64,000 nt of DNA from Tenacibaculum finnmarkense (GTDB lineage Bacteria > Bacteroidota > Bacteroidia > Flavobacteriales > Flavobacteriaceae), in NCBI RefSeq assembly GCF_900239185.1, contig NZ_OENA01000098.1, positions 101,686 through 165,685 on the forward strand, in the 5' to 3' direction. The translations under genes and the position numbers were made by a program. Of the stretch, positions 36,361 through 45,834 are shown piece by piece. The notes under the pieces are model-generated. The model worked only from the letters and a program-made list of their open reading frames with translations, had not been told where the DNA came from and made no database searches. Within the stretch, counting starts at the first letter, position 1; the number at the start of each line of letters is the position of its first letter.

Positions 36361-36368
36361 TATATTTG
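36361..36368 (+). promoter_or_regulatory. Bacteroidetes-type -7 element (TATATTTG) before the HMG-CoA lyase gene
   Basis: TATATTTG lies only six bases before the ATG at 36374, so transcription would start at or just after the start codon. Either the transcript is essentially leaderless, or the true start is a later codon, or the match is chance. Confidence 0.35.
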
Positions 36369-36373
36369 GCATA

Positions 36374-37231
36374 ATGATTGACAGTATAAAAATTATAGAA
36401 TGCCCACGAGATGCAATGCAAGGAATAAAAAGTCATTTTATTCCTACCCAGGCAAAGGTTAAATATATCAATTCGCTACTAAAAGTAGGTTTTGATACGA
36501 TTGATTTTGGAAGTTTTGTATCGCCTAAAGCAATCCCTCAAATGAGAGATACTGCTGCGGTTTTATCACAGTTAGATTTATCAAAAACAACGAGTAAATT
36601 ATTGGCAATAGTAGCCAATGTAAGAGGTGCAAACGATGCCGCTCAATTTGAAGAAATTAATTATTTAGGGTATCCTTTTTCGATATCTGAAAATTTTCAA
36701 ATGCGAAATACGCACAAAACAATTGAACAATCGTTAGATACTTTAAAAGAAGTATTATCAATCGCGAACAGAAGTAATAAAGAGGTTGTAACGTATATGT
36801 CAATGGGTTTTGGAAACCCTTATGGTGATCCTTGGAATGTAGATATTGTAGGTGAATGGACCGAAAAACTGGCTAATTTAGGCGTTAAAATAGTATCATT
36901 ATCAGACACTGTTGGTAGCTCAACGCCTGAGGATATAAGTTATTTGTTTTCAAATTTAATACCGAGTTATCCTGAAATTGAATTTGGAGCTCATTTACAT
37001 ACAACACCTGTAAAGTGGCACGAAAAAGTAGATGCAGCTTTTAAGGCAGGGTGCAAGCGTTTTGATGGCGCTATTATGGGCTACGGAGGTTGCCCAATGG
37101 CTAAGGATGAATTAACGGGTAATATGCCAACAGAAAAATTATTATCTTATTTTACGGTTCAAAAAGCAGTGACCAATATAAAACCAATGAGTTTTGAAAG
37201 TGCTTATAATAAAGCGCTTGAACTTTTTTAA
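36374..37231 (+). CDS. Hydroxymethylglutaryl-CoA lyase
   Basis: Cleaves HMG-CoA into acetyl-CoA and acetoacetate at the end of leucine degradation. The 285 residues form a DRE-TIM barrel. Metal and active-site motifs are IIECPRDAMQG (about 7-17), the HLHTT pair of metal-ligand histidines (about 213-217), and GYGGCPMAKDELTGN (about 238-252), which holds the catalytic cysteine of the G-G-C-P loop. Related aldolases of the isopropylmalate-synthase group are the main alternative, but the GGCP loop favours the lyase. It is followed eight bases later by an exported-protein gene. Confidence 0.92.
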   Translation: MIDSIKIIECPRDAMQGIKSHFIPTQAKVKYINSLLKVGFDTIDFGSFVSPKAIPQMRDTAAVLSQLDLSKTTSKLLAIVANVRGANDAAQFEEINYLGYPFSISENFQMRNTHKTIEQSLDTLKEVLSIANRSNKEVVTYMSMGFGNPYGDPWNVDIVGEWTEKLANLGVKIVSLSDTVGSSTPEDISYLFSNLIPSYPEIEFGAHLHTTPVKWHEKVDAAFKAGCKRFDGAIMGYGGCPMAKDELTGNMPTEKLLSYFTVQKAVTNIKPMSFESAYNKALELF

Positions 37232-37239
37232 AAAAAAAT

Positions 37240-38055
37240 ATGAAATTTAAAAATATACTTTTTTTCTTTTTAGCTCTTTTTTGTCAAGCTCTTTTTTGTC
37301 AAGATTCAATTGATGAACGAATAGGAGTGTGGCAAATAAATAAAGGAGTTTTAGTTATTAATAAGTCAAATAAAAATGATTTAGCAAATGATTACTGGAA
37401 GGAGTTTTATAGAATTTTCCCTAAAGAATTAACGACAAAATATATTAAACGTCTAGTTTTAATGACCGATGGCGAACAAGAAAAAGTAGGTGCGTTAGTG
37501 TCGTTAAATTCTAGAAACGATAAATGGCAATTGGAAATAGACGTTAAAGATGTAAATTTAAAAACCAGGGATAAAAAAATATTGTACGAATCTGTTTATA
37601 CCATGGTGCATGAATTTGGGCATTTATTAACACTAAATAAAACCCAAATAAGACCTACAAATAAAAGAAAACAAGAAGAGGGAGAGTTGTATTTAACTCA
37701 TGAAGGTGAGGCGTATCGAAAAAGTTATATCAATAGGTTTGTAAATTTATTTTGGAAAGGGAAGTTATTAAACCGATGGGATGTTATTCAGCGAGATTAT
37801 TGCTATACCGAAGCAAATTGTGTTGATAAACTATTTGATTTATACCAAGATAATTCATCTGAATTTTTAACAGATTATGCTGTTGAAAGCCCCGAAGAAG
37901 ATATTGTTGAAAGCTGGACGGCATTTGTTTTAAGACCAAGGATAAAAAAACCTAGAACGATTGCACATAAAAAAAGAAATTTTTTTTATCAGTTTCCTGA
38001 ATTGGTGGCATATCGAAAAACAATAAGACAAAAAACGCGTAAATACCTTCATTAG
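37240..38055 (+). CDS. Exported protein with HExxH zinc-protease motif
   Basis: A 271-residue exported protein (signal peptide MKFKNILFFFLALFCQALFCQ). The only clear motif is VYTMVHEFGHLLTLN (about 121-135), whose HEFGH is a gluzincin/metzincin-type zinc site. A later WTAFVLRPR (about 227) and a Glu-rich PEEDIVESW before it could supply the third ligand. The C-terminus is strongly basic. No family name is certain. It lies eight bases after the HMG-CoA lyase gene, probably in one transcript. Confidence 0.75.
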   Translation: MKFKNILFFFLALFCQALFCQDSIDERIGVWQINKGVLVINKSNKNDLANDYWKEFYRIFPKELTTKYIKRLVLMTDGEQEKVGALVSLNSRNDKWQLEIDVKDVNLKTRDKKILYESVYTMVHEFGHLLTLNKTQIRPTNKRKQEEGELYLTHEGEAYRKSYINRFVNLFWKGKLLNRWDVIQRDYCYTEANCVDKLFDLYQDNSSEFLTDYAVESPEEDIVESWTAFVLRPRIKKPRTIAHKKRNFFYQFPELVAYRKTIRQKTRKYLH

Positions 38056-38111
38056 GGTGTTTTTTATTGTCGTAAATATTTTGTGGAAAATTAAGTATCA
38101 AAAATAAATCA

Positions 38112-39677
38112 ATGAAACAATTTAAATTCGTATTACTAGCTATAGCAACAGTCCTTATTGTTAGTTGTAGCTCTTCAAAACATGTACAAAAGAGTTCTGA
38201 AAATAAATCAAATACAGCCTATCTATTTAAAAAAGATTCTTCAAAAACATACTTTAATATCTTACAATTAAACGATGTTTATGAAATAGCACCTATTCAA
38301 AGTGGTAAGTTTGGTGGGATGGCACGCGTAGAAACGGTGCATCAAAACTTAAAAAAAGAAACTGAAAATACGATGCTCGTTTTGGCAGGTGATTTTTTAA
38401 ATCCATCATTAATAGGAGCTATGAAAGTTGACGGATCTCGTGTTAGAGGTCAGCAAATGGTGGAGGTAATGAATGCGATGAATTTTGATTTAGTAGCCAT
38501 TGGTAATCACGAATTAGACTTAAGTTATACGCATTTACAAGAGCGATTAAATGAAAGTCATTTTGATTGGATTTCATCAAATGTATTGCATAATAAAAAT
38601 GGAAAACATCATTATTTTCATAAGGTAGTTAATGGGCGAAAAGAAAATTTTGAAGATTCTTATATCAGAGAATTTTTAAACCCTGATGGTTCAACACTAA
38701 AGGTTGGTTTTATTAGTGCTTGTATTGCATCAAACCCAAAAAGTTACGTGTATTATGGTGATGTGTATCAAGAAATAAAAAGAGCTTATAACGAAATAAA
38801 AGACCAGGTAGATATTGTTGTGGGATTAACACATTTAAGCCTAGAACAAGATAAAAAAGTAGCCGAATTATTACCGAATATTCCATTAATAATGGGAGGG
38901 CATGAGCATACCAATAGTTATGATAATGTAGGTAATGTTATTGTTGCTAAAGCAGATGCCAATGCTAAAACAGTTTATATTCACCGTTTTGAATACGATC
39001 CTTTAACTAAAAAAGTTCAATTAAAATCAGAGTTAAAAGAAATTAATGATAAAATTCCTTCGGATAAAAAAGTAGGTGTTATTGTTGATAAATGGCAAAC
39101 TGTTTTAAAGAACAAAATTCAAGATATTGTATCGAATCCTTATCAGGTAATTTATAAAACTAAAACTCCTTTAGATGCTAGAGAAACACCTATTAGAAGC
39201 AGGCAAACAAATATGGGCGAAATTATAGCAAATTCAATGAGTTTTGCATATAATAATACTGTTGATTGCGCTTTAATAAATGGTGGTTCTGTTCGTATTG
39301 ATGATGCCTTGGTAGGAGCTATAAGTGTGATAGATATTTTTAGAGTTTTACCCTATGGAGGAGCTATTTTAAAAGTGAAAATTAAAGGAAGTTTATTAAA
39401 AGAAGTGTTAGAGTATGGTGAAAATTCATCAGGTACAGGAGCTTATTTACAGCGTTATAACGCAACAAAAATAGGTGATACCTGGACAATTGGCTCAGAA
39501 AGTATTAATGAAAATAAAATATATAGCGTTGCTTTTTCTGATTATTTACTAAAAGGACTTGATATCCCTATGTTATCAGAAAAAAACACTGGAATTCTTA
39601 GTGTTTATAGGCCCGAAAACACGGCGCTAAGTGCTGATATTAGAAAGGCGGTAGTTGAGTATCTTAAAAAGAAGTAA
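38112..39677 (+). CDS. 5'-nucleotidase/UshA-type metallophosphatase lipoprotein
   Basis: A 521-residue envelope enzyme that hydrolyses nucleotides or related phosphoesters. The lipobox is IVSCSSS near residue 19. The N-terminal calcineurin-like metallophosphatase domain (about 45-280) has QLNDVYE, AGDFLNPS, IGNHELD and GGHEHTN, the metal-binding set. The C-terminal 5'-nucleotidase domain (about 330-490) has MGEIIANSM and INGGSVRID. The first motif reads NDVYE rather than the usual NDxH, so one metal ligand may differ. It follows an HExxH-type gene with a 56-base gap. Confidence 0.9.
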   Translation: MKQFKFVLLAIATVLIVSCSSSKHVQKSSENKSNTAYLFKKDSSKTYFNILQLNDVYEIAPIQSGKFGGMARVETVHQNLKKETENTMLVLAGDFLNPSLIGAMKVDGSRVRGQQMVEVMNAMNFDLVAIGNHELDLSYTHLQERLNESHFDWISSNVLHNKNGKHHYFHKVVNGRKENFEDSYIREFLNPDGSTLKVGFISACIASNPKSYVYYGDVYQEIKRAYNEIKDQVDIVVGLTHLSLEQDKKVAELLPNIPLIMGGHEHTNSYDNVGNVIVAKADANAKTVYIHRFEYDPLTKKVQLKSELKEINDKIPSDKKVGVIVDKWQTVLKNKIQDIVSNPYQVIYKTKTPLDARETPIRSRQTNMGEIIANSMSFAYNNTVDCALINGGSVRIDDALVGAISVIDIFRVLPYGGAILKVKIKGSLLKEVLEYGENSSGTGAYLQRYNATKIGDTWTIGSESINENKIYSVAFSDYLLKGLDIPMLSEKNTGILSVYRPENTALSADIRKAVVEYLKKK

Positions 39678-39749
39678 TTTTCTTTTATTTAGTAAGTTAA
39701 GCCTTGTTTAAGTGAAAATGAATTTTATTTAAAATAAGTCTTAATAAAA

Positions 39750-39780
39750 TTTGGTAAATTAGATTTGTTGTATAAATTTG
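39750..39780 (+). promoter_or_regulatory. Promoter (TTTG, 19-bp spacer, TAAATTTG) before the DUF4856 gene
   Basis: TTTG at 39750-39753 and TAAATTTG at 39773-39780 match both parts of the Bacteroidetes promoter consensus, 27 bases before the ATG. It probably drives the iron-related block that follows. Confidence 0.6.
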
Positions 39781-39807
39781 CATAAAAAATACTAAATATA
39801 AAATAAG

Positions 39808-41043
39808 ATGAAAAAAATTGTTCTATCAATATTTGCAGTTTCTGCATTGTTAATGACTTCGTGTAGTGACGAAAAAGACCCTATAAAAGAAGTAAAAGCT
39901 CCTTCAACATATACCTTTTCAAGAGATGCTAAAAGTACCGTAAGCTATTCTGGGCAACAAACTCGTTTAGATATGCATACACAATTAAAATCAGCATTAG
40001 GAGCTGCTTCAACAGCAAAGGTTGATGAAACTGTTTTAAATAAAATGTTTAATCATAAAGAAGGTACAGCTGATTTTACAGATGGTTTGGTGTTTTTAGG
40101 AACAGAATTAAACGCATCTAAAAAAAATATTTCTGGAGCAACTGCTTCGAGTAAAAAAACTACAGCAGCTGATGAAATTTATACAAAACAGGTAACAGGA
40201 TATCTAAATTCAATTTTTATAGAAGCTGCTAAAAATTCAGGTACAGAAGTTCTGGCTTCAAAAGGAACTGCTGGAATTATGAATAGAAAGGCAGATGGTT
40301 CTAAAAAGATTTTAGTAGATGCGAATGGTTTTGAATACGTTCAGGAGTTTTCTAAGAGTTTAATGGGAGCTATGGAATTAGACCAAATTGTAAACAAATA
40401 TTTATCTTCGGATAAATTAAACGTAGAAAACGATAAGAATAAAGAAGGTAAAAATCACACCGAAATGGAGCACCATTGGGATGAAGCTTTCGGATATTCT
40501 GCATTAAGTAATAACGCTTTAGCAATTACTGATAAAGCAGCTTTAAAAGCTGGTGATTATGCTGCAAATTACCGTTTCTGGGGTGGATATATTTATAGTG
40601 CCGATGCTTCTGAAGCAGGTAAAGGTGTTAAAGATAGATTGATGAATGCCTTTTTAAAAGGTCGTCAAGCGATTGTTGATAAAAATTACCCTGCAAGAGA
40701 TGAACAAGCAACTATTATTAAGAAGGAATTATCATTAGTATGTGCTATTCGTGCAGCTCATTATTTAGATGCTGGTATTGCAAATGTAAATTCTACGGAT
40801 GATCCACAAGCACAGGCAGGGGCTTTTCATGAATTATCAGAAGGTTTAGGTTTTGTATATAGTTTACAGTTTACAAATAATGGTTCTGATAAACCTTATT
40901 TCTCAAAAACTGAGGTAGCTGAAATGGTTACTAAATTAAAAGCAAACGGTGGTTTATACCAAGATAATATTGGAGCTGTATTAAAAGAATTATCAGAAAA
41001 AGTAGCTAAAAGATTTAGTTTTACTATTGCTGAGGTTAAGTAA
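39808..41043 (+). CDS. DUF4856 lipoprotein
   Basis: A 411-residue lipoprotein (MKKIVLSIFAVSALLMTSC, lipobox MTSC) of the DUF4856 family. It opens with TYTFSRDAKSTVSYSGQQ and has a HTEMEHHWDEAFGY motif (about 221-234) that could bind metal. DUF4856 genes in this phylum commonly sit next to imelysin genes, as here. The mostly helical character and the co-occurrence suggest a role in iron uptake at the cell surface. No enzyme activity is known to me. A hairpin separates it from the imelysin gene, which may reduce rather than stop readthrough. Confidence 0.87.
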   Translation: MKKIVLSIFAVSALLMTSCSDEKDPIKEVKAPSTYTFSRDAKSTVSYSGQQTRLDMHTQLKSALGAASTAKVDETVLNKMFNHKEGTADFTDGLVFLGTELNASKKNISGATASSKKTTAADEIYTKQVTGYLNSIFIEAAKNSGTEVLASKGTAGIMNRKADGSKKILVDANGFEYVQEFSKSLMGAMELDQIVNKYLSSDKLNVENDKNKEGKNHTEMEHHWDEAFGYSALSNNALAITDKAALKAGDYAANYRFWGGYIYSADASEAGKGVKDRLMNAFLKGRQAIVDKNYPARDEQATIIKKELSLVCAIRAAHYLDAGIANVNSTDDPQAQAGAFHELSEGLGFVYSLQFTNNGSDKPYFSKTEVAEMVTKLKANGGLYQDNIGAVLKELSEKVAKRFSFTIAEVK

Positions 41044-41070
41044 TTTTAGTATTCAATTTGTATAATATAA

Positions 41071-41100
41071 ATAAGCACCTTTCTTTGTAAAGGTGCTTAT
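41071..41100 (+). terminator. Hairpin between the DUF4856 and imelysin genes
   Basis: ATAAGCACCTTT pairs perfectly with AAAGGTGCTTAT. No T run follows, so it may be an attenuating or mRNA-stabilising hairpin rather than a full terminator. Confidence 0.55.
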
Positions 41101-41120
41101 CTAGTAAATAAATATAAGGT

Positions 41121-42239
41121 ATGAAAGTCATTAAAATTTTAACAAGCGCACTGTTTTTAGTGCTGATGATTAGCTGTAGTAGCGAAACAAGCAAAGAAGA
41201 AAAGGTAGATGAAAAGAAAATGGAATTATTTTTAACCAATATGGTTGATGTCAATATAATTCCTGCTTTTACTAATTTTGGAACTGAATTAAGTAAATTA
41301 AATACGAGTTTTAAAACATTTTCAACAGAAACAACTAAAGAAAACTTAGCTGCAGTTAAAATCCAGTATGTAAATACGGCAATTTCTTGGCAAAATACAG
41401 GTTTATATGAGGGAGGTTCAGCAACCAGAATAGGACCTTCTGTAACTACATATTTAAATCGTTTTGTAAATGTTTTTCCTACCGATAAACAAACTGTTGA
41501 TGAACTTGTAGGGCTTCAAGAAAAGGATGCTTCTAATTATAGCCTTTCTTCTAATTTTAAAATTCAAGGCTTACCTGCCTTAGATTTATTATTTTATGAC
41601 AATAGTGTTGATGTGTTAGCGGAGTTTTCTGGAGAAAATAAAAACAAGCGTATTGACCATGTAAATGCTATTTTATCAAAAATGATTGAAAAAAATAACG
41701 ATGTTGTAAGTGGATGGAAAACAGAACGTGCTAGTTTTATTTCAAATACTTCTATGGCAGCCAACGGGTCGTTTAATAAAATATTAAATGCGTTTTCTGA
41801 ATATTACGAACAGAAAATTCGTAAAGCAAAATTAGGTGGTCCTTTAGGGAAGTTTACCCAAGGACAAGAATATCCAAAAGATATTGAAGCACTTTATAGT
41901 AAGCAATCTAAAAAATTATTAGTAGCTGCACATTTAGCTATACTTAATTTTTATGAAAATGGAAAAACACTCAGTTTAAAAACATTATTAAAAGAAACGG
42001 CTGTTAAAAGTAAAATATCTGGTAAATTATTATCAGATGAATTATCTGGTAAATTAAATGCTGTGCAAACTAAGTTAGTAGCAATTCCTAATACGGATTT
42101 TGAAACATTAGTTAAAAAGAAAGATCCTTCTTTAAACCAAGCATATACTTCTTTTGTAACGGTTGTAGCGATGATAAAATCAGAAGTTATTCCTGCATTT
42201 GAAGGTCAAATAAACTATGTAGATTCTGACGGAGATTAA
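41121..42239 (+). CDS. Imelysin-family iron-regulated lipoprotein
   Basis: A 372-residue surface or periplasmic lipoprotein (lipobox MISC near residue 19) of the imelysin (insulin-cleaving protease-like, M75) group, proteins tied to iron acquisition in many bacteria. The characteristic FKIQGLPALDLLFYD segment (about 149-163) is present. The fold is expected to be two helical bundles. The canonical GxHxxE of peptidase members is not obvious, so proteolysis is doubtful. It lies between the DUF4856 and fatty-acid-hydroxylase genes. Confidence 0.87.
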   Translation: MKVIKILTSALFLVLMISCSSETSKEEKVDEKKMELFLTNMVDVNIIPAFTNFGTELSKLNTSFKTFSTETTKENLAAVKIQYVNTAISWQNTGLYEGGSATRIGPSVTTYLNRFVNVFPTDKQTVDELVGLQEKDASNYSLSSNFKIQGLPALDLLFYDNSVDVLAEFSGENKNKRIDHVNAILSKMIEKNNDVVSGWKTERASFISNTSMAANGSFNKILNAFSEYYEQKIRKAKLGGPLGKFTQGQEYPKDIEALYSKQSKKLLVAAHLAILNFYENGKTLSLKTLLKETAVKSKISGKLLSDELSGKLNAVQTKLVAIPNTDFETLVKKKDPSLNQAYTSFVTVVAMIKSEVIPAFEGQINYVDSDGD

Positions 42240-42268
42240 TTAGTTCATTTTACAAATACTTAAAAAAA

Positions 42269-43246
42269 ATGTCTTTACACGAAGTAATACTTACAGTAGA
42301 AGAGGCTCTTAAAATTCCTTTTTCTTATCTGCTAAATTCTACTAAAAGAATTTACTTTTTGTATTTGGCAAGTGCTGTAGTATTGGCATACTATAGTTAT
42401 ATTAAAAATAAGACCAAAAGCTCTTTTTGGTCTTATTTATTTCCTTTAAAAAATTGGAAAAGCAGTTCCGCTTATACTGATTATGGGCTGTTGTTTTTTA
42501 ACGCTTTTGTAAAAGTACTTTTGCTAGCGCCTTATTTTGTTTTCGGTTTATACATCGCTTTTTATACCAAAGAATACTTTCTTACTCAATTTGGTGAAAC
42601 TCACTGGGAAGTATCTCAATTCACCGTGTTACTTACTTACACTTTTGCAATGACTTTAGTAAACGATTTTATGTCGTTTTTAATTCATTATATTTTTCAC
42701 AAAGTGCCTTTTTTATGGGAATTCCATAAAATTCATCATTCGGCAACACATTTAAATCCGCTAACACAATACCGATTACATCCTGTAGAGTTGATTATTA
42801 ATAACATCAAAAGCATTTTAATATTCGGACTTATAACAGGTTTTTTTGACTATATTTCTTTTGTTAAAATAAGCAAACTAACTTTTATAGGAGTAAATAT
42901 ATTTAGCTTTCTTTTTTTATTCTTCGGATCAAACCTTCGACACTCACATATTAAAATTACCTATTTTAATTTTTTAGAATATATTTTTATCAGCCCTTTT
43001 CAGCATCAAATTCATCATAGTAATAACCAAGAACATTTTGATAAAAATATGGGATCAAAACTAGCCCTTTGGGACTGGCTTTTTGGTACCTTATTACGAT
43101 CAGAGCAAGTAGGAAATATTTCATACGGCTTAGGCTTAGGCGATGATAAAAATTATAATACTTTTTTAAAAAATTTATATAAACCATTTACCAACCTTTT
43201 TTTTAAAATAAAAGGTTTAATTTTACGCTTTTGTAGCTCAAAATAA
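42269..43246 (+). CDS. Sterol desaturase/fatty acid hydroxylase-family membrane protein
   Basis: A di-iron membrane hydroxylase or desaturase of 325 residues with four or more transmembrane segments. The eight-histidine pattern is seen as HYIFHKVPFLWEFHKIHHS (about 138-157), RHSH (about 226) and HQIHHSN (about 247). The substrate is unknown. It begins 29 bases after the imelysin stop and ends three bases before the TonB receptor gene, so it is in the same operon. An iron-dependent enzyme inside an iron-uptake operon may reflect regulation rather than a transport role. Confidence 0.88.
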   Translation: MSLHEVILTVEEALKIPFSYLLNSTKRIYFLYLASAVVLAYYSYIKNKTKSSFWSYLFPLKNWKSSSAYTDYGLLFFNAFVKVLLLAPYFVFGLYIAFYTKEYFLTQFGETHWEVSQFTVLLTYTFAMTLVNDFMSFLIHYIFHKVPFLWEFHKIHHSATHLNPLTQYRLHPVELIINNIKSILIFGLITGFFDYISFVKISKLTFIGVNIFSFLFLFFGSNLRHSHIKITYFNFLEYIFISPFQHQIHHSNNQEHFDKNMGSKLALWDWLFGTLLRSEQVGNISYGLGLGDDKNYNTFLKNLYKPFTNLFFKIKGLILRFCSSK

Positions 43247-43249
43247 ATT

Positions 43250-45733
43250 ATGAAAATTACTAGAAAAATTGCTGTAACACTAAGTTGTTTATTAAGTACT
43301 TGCTTATATTCACAATTTAAAATATCAGGGAAGATTACCAATCAAAAATCAAATTCTGCCATAAAAAATGTAACTGTTTATATTAATAAAGCAGGTGATT
43401 TATGGCAAAATTCAAAAGGAAATTATGTAATATCAGACCTAAAACCAGGAGATTATGAACTGGCTTTTTATTCGGAAGATTATCATATTTTAAATAAAAA
43501 AGTAACTATTGAAAATGAAAATATCGTTTTAAATGCTTCTTTAAAAAAATTAGAAGAATATTTATCCGAAGTAGTAATAACAGCACATAAAAAAAAGGTT
43601 TTTAGCTTACAAAAACTCCAAGATGTACAAGAGGTTGCTATTTATGCAGGTAAAAAAAGTGAGGTTGTTTTACTAGGAAATACCATCGCCAATTTAGCGA
43701 CCAATAATGCCCGTCAAATATATTCAAAAGTTGCAGGTTTAAATATTTGGGAAAGCGATGGTGGCGGACTTCAATTAGGAATTGGTGGTAGAGGTTTAGA
43801 CCCAAACAGAACCTCTAATTTTAACGTGCGTCAAAACGGTTATGATATTAGTGCCGATGCTTTAGGATATCCTGAAAACTACTATACACCGCCAACAGAA
43901 GCCTTAGAAAAAATTGAAATTGTTCGTGGTGCAGCATCATTACAATACGGTACACAGTTTGGAGGCTTGCTAAATTTCAAACTTAAAAAACCTAATAAAA
44001 ATAAAGAGTTTAGCTTGTCTTCAAGGCAAACACTTGCTTCATTTGGCTTGTTTAATTCGTTCAATACTATTAGTGGAACGGTTGGTAAAGTGGGGTATAT
44101 TGGGTATTTAAACTACAAACGTGGCGATGGATACAGACCAAATTCTGATTTTAATCAATACAATGCCTTTGCAGGTGTTTATTCGCAATTAAATAAAAAA
44201 TCGAAACTAGGCGTAGAGCTTACCTATATGGAATATTTGGCGCATCAATCTGGAGGATTATCAGATGCAATGTTCGATAAAAATCCTAAACAATCAAACA
44301 GAACTAGAAACTGGTTTGAGGTAAAATGGTTGTTGTCTGCATTACATTTTGATCACAAATTTTCAAATCAAACCAAGCTTAATCTTAGAGCCTTTACTTT
44401 AAATGCAAGTCGAAAAGCCGTTGGTTTTCGCGACTATAGACCTGAAACAACAGATCCTATTTTATTAAATGCTCCTGCCGAACGCGAATTGATTGTAGGT
44501 AATTTTAAAACCTTTGGGGCAGAAGCTCGTTTATTACATCATTATGATTTATTTAATAGTGAAGCTACTTTTTTAGCAGGCGCTCGCTATTATCAGGGTG
44601 ATAATACAGGGAAACAAGGTTTAGGAACTGATAAAAACGATGCTGATTTTAAATTTATTTCTTTAGATGATTACACGAAAAGAAGTTTTTCTGATGAAAT
44701 AGCGATTAATAGTTCATCGTATAAATACCCGAATAAAAACGCGGCTGTTTTTATCGAAAATATAATAAAAGTAAGTGATAAACTATCATTTACACCAGGT
44801 GTTCGTTTTGAAAATATCAATACAAAAGCTATCGGAACGTATAGAAATATAAAATCGAATACTGCTGGAGATATCCGTTCTGATGTAACCAATTCGGAAA
44901 ATAGAAATTTGTCGCGTAACTTCTTTTTATTAGGATTAGGAACGAGTTATAAGCATACGGATAAATTAGAAATGTATGCAAATTTTTCTCAAAATTATAG
45001 ATCAATTACTTTTAGTGATATTCGTGTTGTAAGCCCAAATTCATTAGTTGACCCTAATATAGAAGATGAAAAAGGGTTTTCTGTCGATTTAGGATTTAGA
45101 GGTAAATTGGTGAATGTACTTAAATTTGATGTAACAGGTTTTTACTTAAATTACGACAATCGTCTTGGTGATATTTTAGGGGAAGATCCTAATAGTAGAA
45201 TTTTAAAACGTATTAGAACCAACGTTGGTAGTGCCGATATTTTAGGAGTTGAATCGTTAGTACAATGGAAAGTGTTGCCTACTTTTAATGCAGAGTCAAA
45301 CGATCATGATTTGAGTGCTTTTGTAAATTTAGCCGTAATAAAATCGAAATATACCAAACAATTTTATTCGGATAAAAGTATTAAGGGAAATCAAGTAGAA
45401 TTTGTGCCTGCGGTAAACTTAAAAACAGGATTGCAATACCGTTATAAAAAACTTGGAACTTCGTTACAATACAGTTATTTATCAAAACAATTTACCGATG
45501 CGTCAAATGCTTTAGCAAAAGGAGGTACAGGAACGGTTGGTGAAATTCCTTCTTTTCAAATTATGGACCTATCGTTTAGTTATGACTATTCAAAAAGATG
45601 GAATTTTGAAGCAGGGGTAAATAATATGTTAAACAATTCTTACTTTACCCGTAGAGCAACAGGATATCCAGGACCAGGGATTATCCCTTCTGACCCAAGA
45701 TCTTTTTACGGAACTATTGAATTTAAATTATAA
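43250..45733 (+). CDS. TonB-dependent receptor (iron-uptake cluster)
   Basis: An outer-membrane importer of 827 residues. A signal peptide is followed by a carboxypeptidase-regulatory-like domain (about 22-100, FKISGKITNQKSNSAIKNVTVYI), a plug (about 120-245, with GLNIWESDGGGLQLGIGGRG and EIVRGAASLQYGTQFGG) and a barrel ending in YGTIEFKL. The layout resembles FecA/iron-siderophore receptors of Bacteroidetes. Its position between imelysin and an HTTM protein supports an iron-related ligand, which is inference. A terminator follows at 45769. Confidence 0.93.
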   Translation: MKITRKIAVTLSCLLSTCLYSQFKISGKITNQKSNSAIKNVTVYINKAGDLWQNSKGNYVISDLKPGDYELAFYSEDYHILNKKVTIENENIVLNASLKKLEEYLSEVVITAHKKKVFSLQKLQDVQEVAIYAGKKSEVVLLGNTIANLATNNARQIYSKVAGLNIWESDGGGLQLGIGGRGLDPNRTSNFNVRQNGYDISADALGYPENYYTPPTEALEKIEIVRGAASLQYGTQFGGLLNFKLKKPNKNKEFSLSSRQTLASFGLFNSFNTISGTVGKVGYIGYLNYKRGDGYRPNSDFNQYNAFAGVYSQLNKKSKLGVELTYMEYLAHQSGGLSDAMFDKNPKQSNRTRNWFEVKWLLSALHFDHKFSNQTKLNLRAFTLNASRKAVGFRDYRPETTDPILLNAPAERELIVGNFKTFGAEARLLHHYDLFNSEATFLAGARYYQGDNTGKQGLGTDKNDADFKFISLDDYTKRSFSDEIAINSSSYKYPNKNAAVFIENIIKVSDKLSFTPGVRFENINTKAIGTYRNIKSNTAGDIRSDVTNSENRNLSRNFFLLGLGTSYKHTDKLEMYANFSQNYRSITFSDIRVVSPNSLVDPNIEDEKGFSVDLGFRGKLVNVLKFDVTGFYLNYDNRLGDILGEDPNSRILKRIRTNVGSADILGVESLVQWKVLPTFNAESNDHDLSAFVNLAVIKSKYTKQFYSDKSIKGNQVEFVPAVNLKTGLQYRYKKLGTSLQYSYLSKQFTDASNALAKGGTGTVGEIPSFQIMDLSFSYDYSKRWNFEAGVNNMLNNSYFTRRATGYPGPGIIPSDPRSFYGTIEFKL

Positions 45734-45768
45734 TTTTTTATAAATTCAAATCAATTTAAGATTAAAGT

Positions 45769-45808
45769 AAAGCGTTTCTGTTTTTTATAAAATAGAAACG
45801 CTTTTTTT
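45769..45808 (+). terminator. Rho-independent terminator after the TonB receptor gene
   Basis: AAAGCGTTTCT pairs with AGAAACGCTTT and is followed by T residues. The HTTM gene starts 26 bases downstream, so transcription of that gene needs readthrough or its own promoter. Confidence 0.75.
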
Positions 45809-45834
45809 AAATTAGCGGTCTTTTTTCAATAAAA

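Larger units (their letters stand above)
35811..36373. other. Intergenic region, 563 bases; one terminator and a possible gene remnant
   Basis: Between valS and the HMG-CoA lyase gene. It holds the valS terminator, then a short minus-strand open stretch (35922-36059) that reads protein-like but has no start. After that comes AT-rich DNA with a single more GC-rich patch around 36130-36175. I find no intact gene or RNA. Confidence 0.55.
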
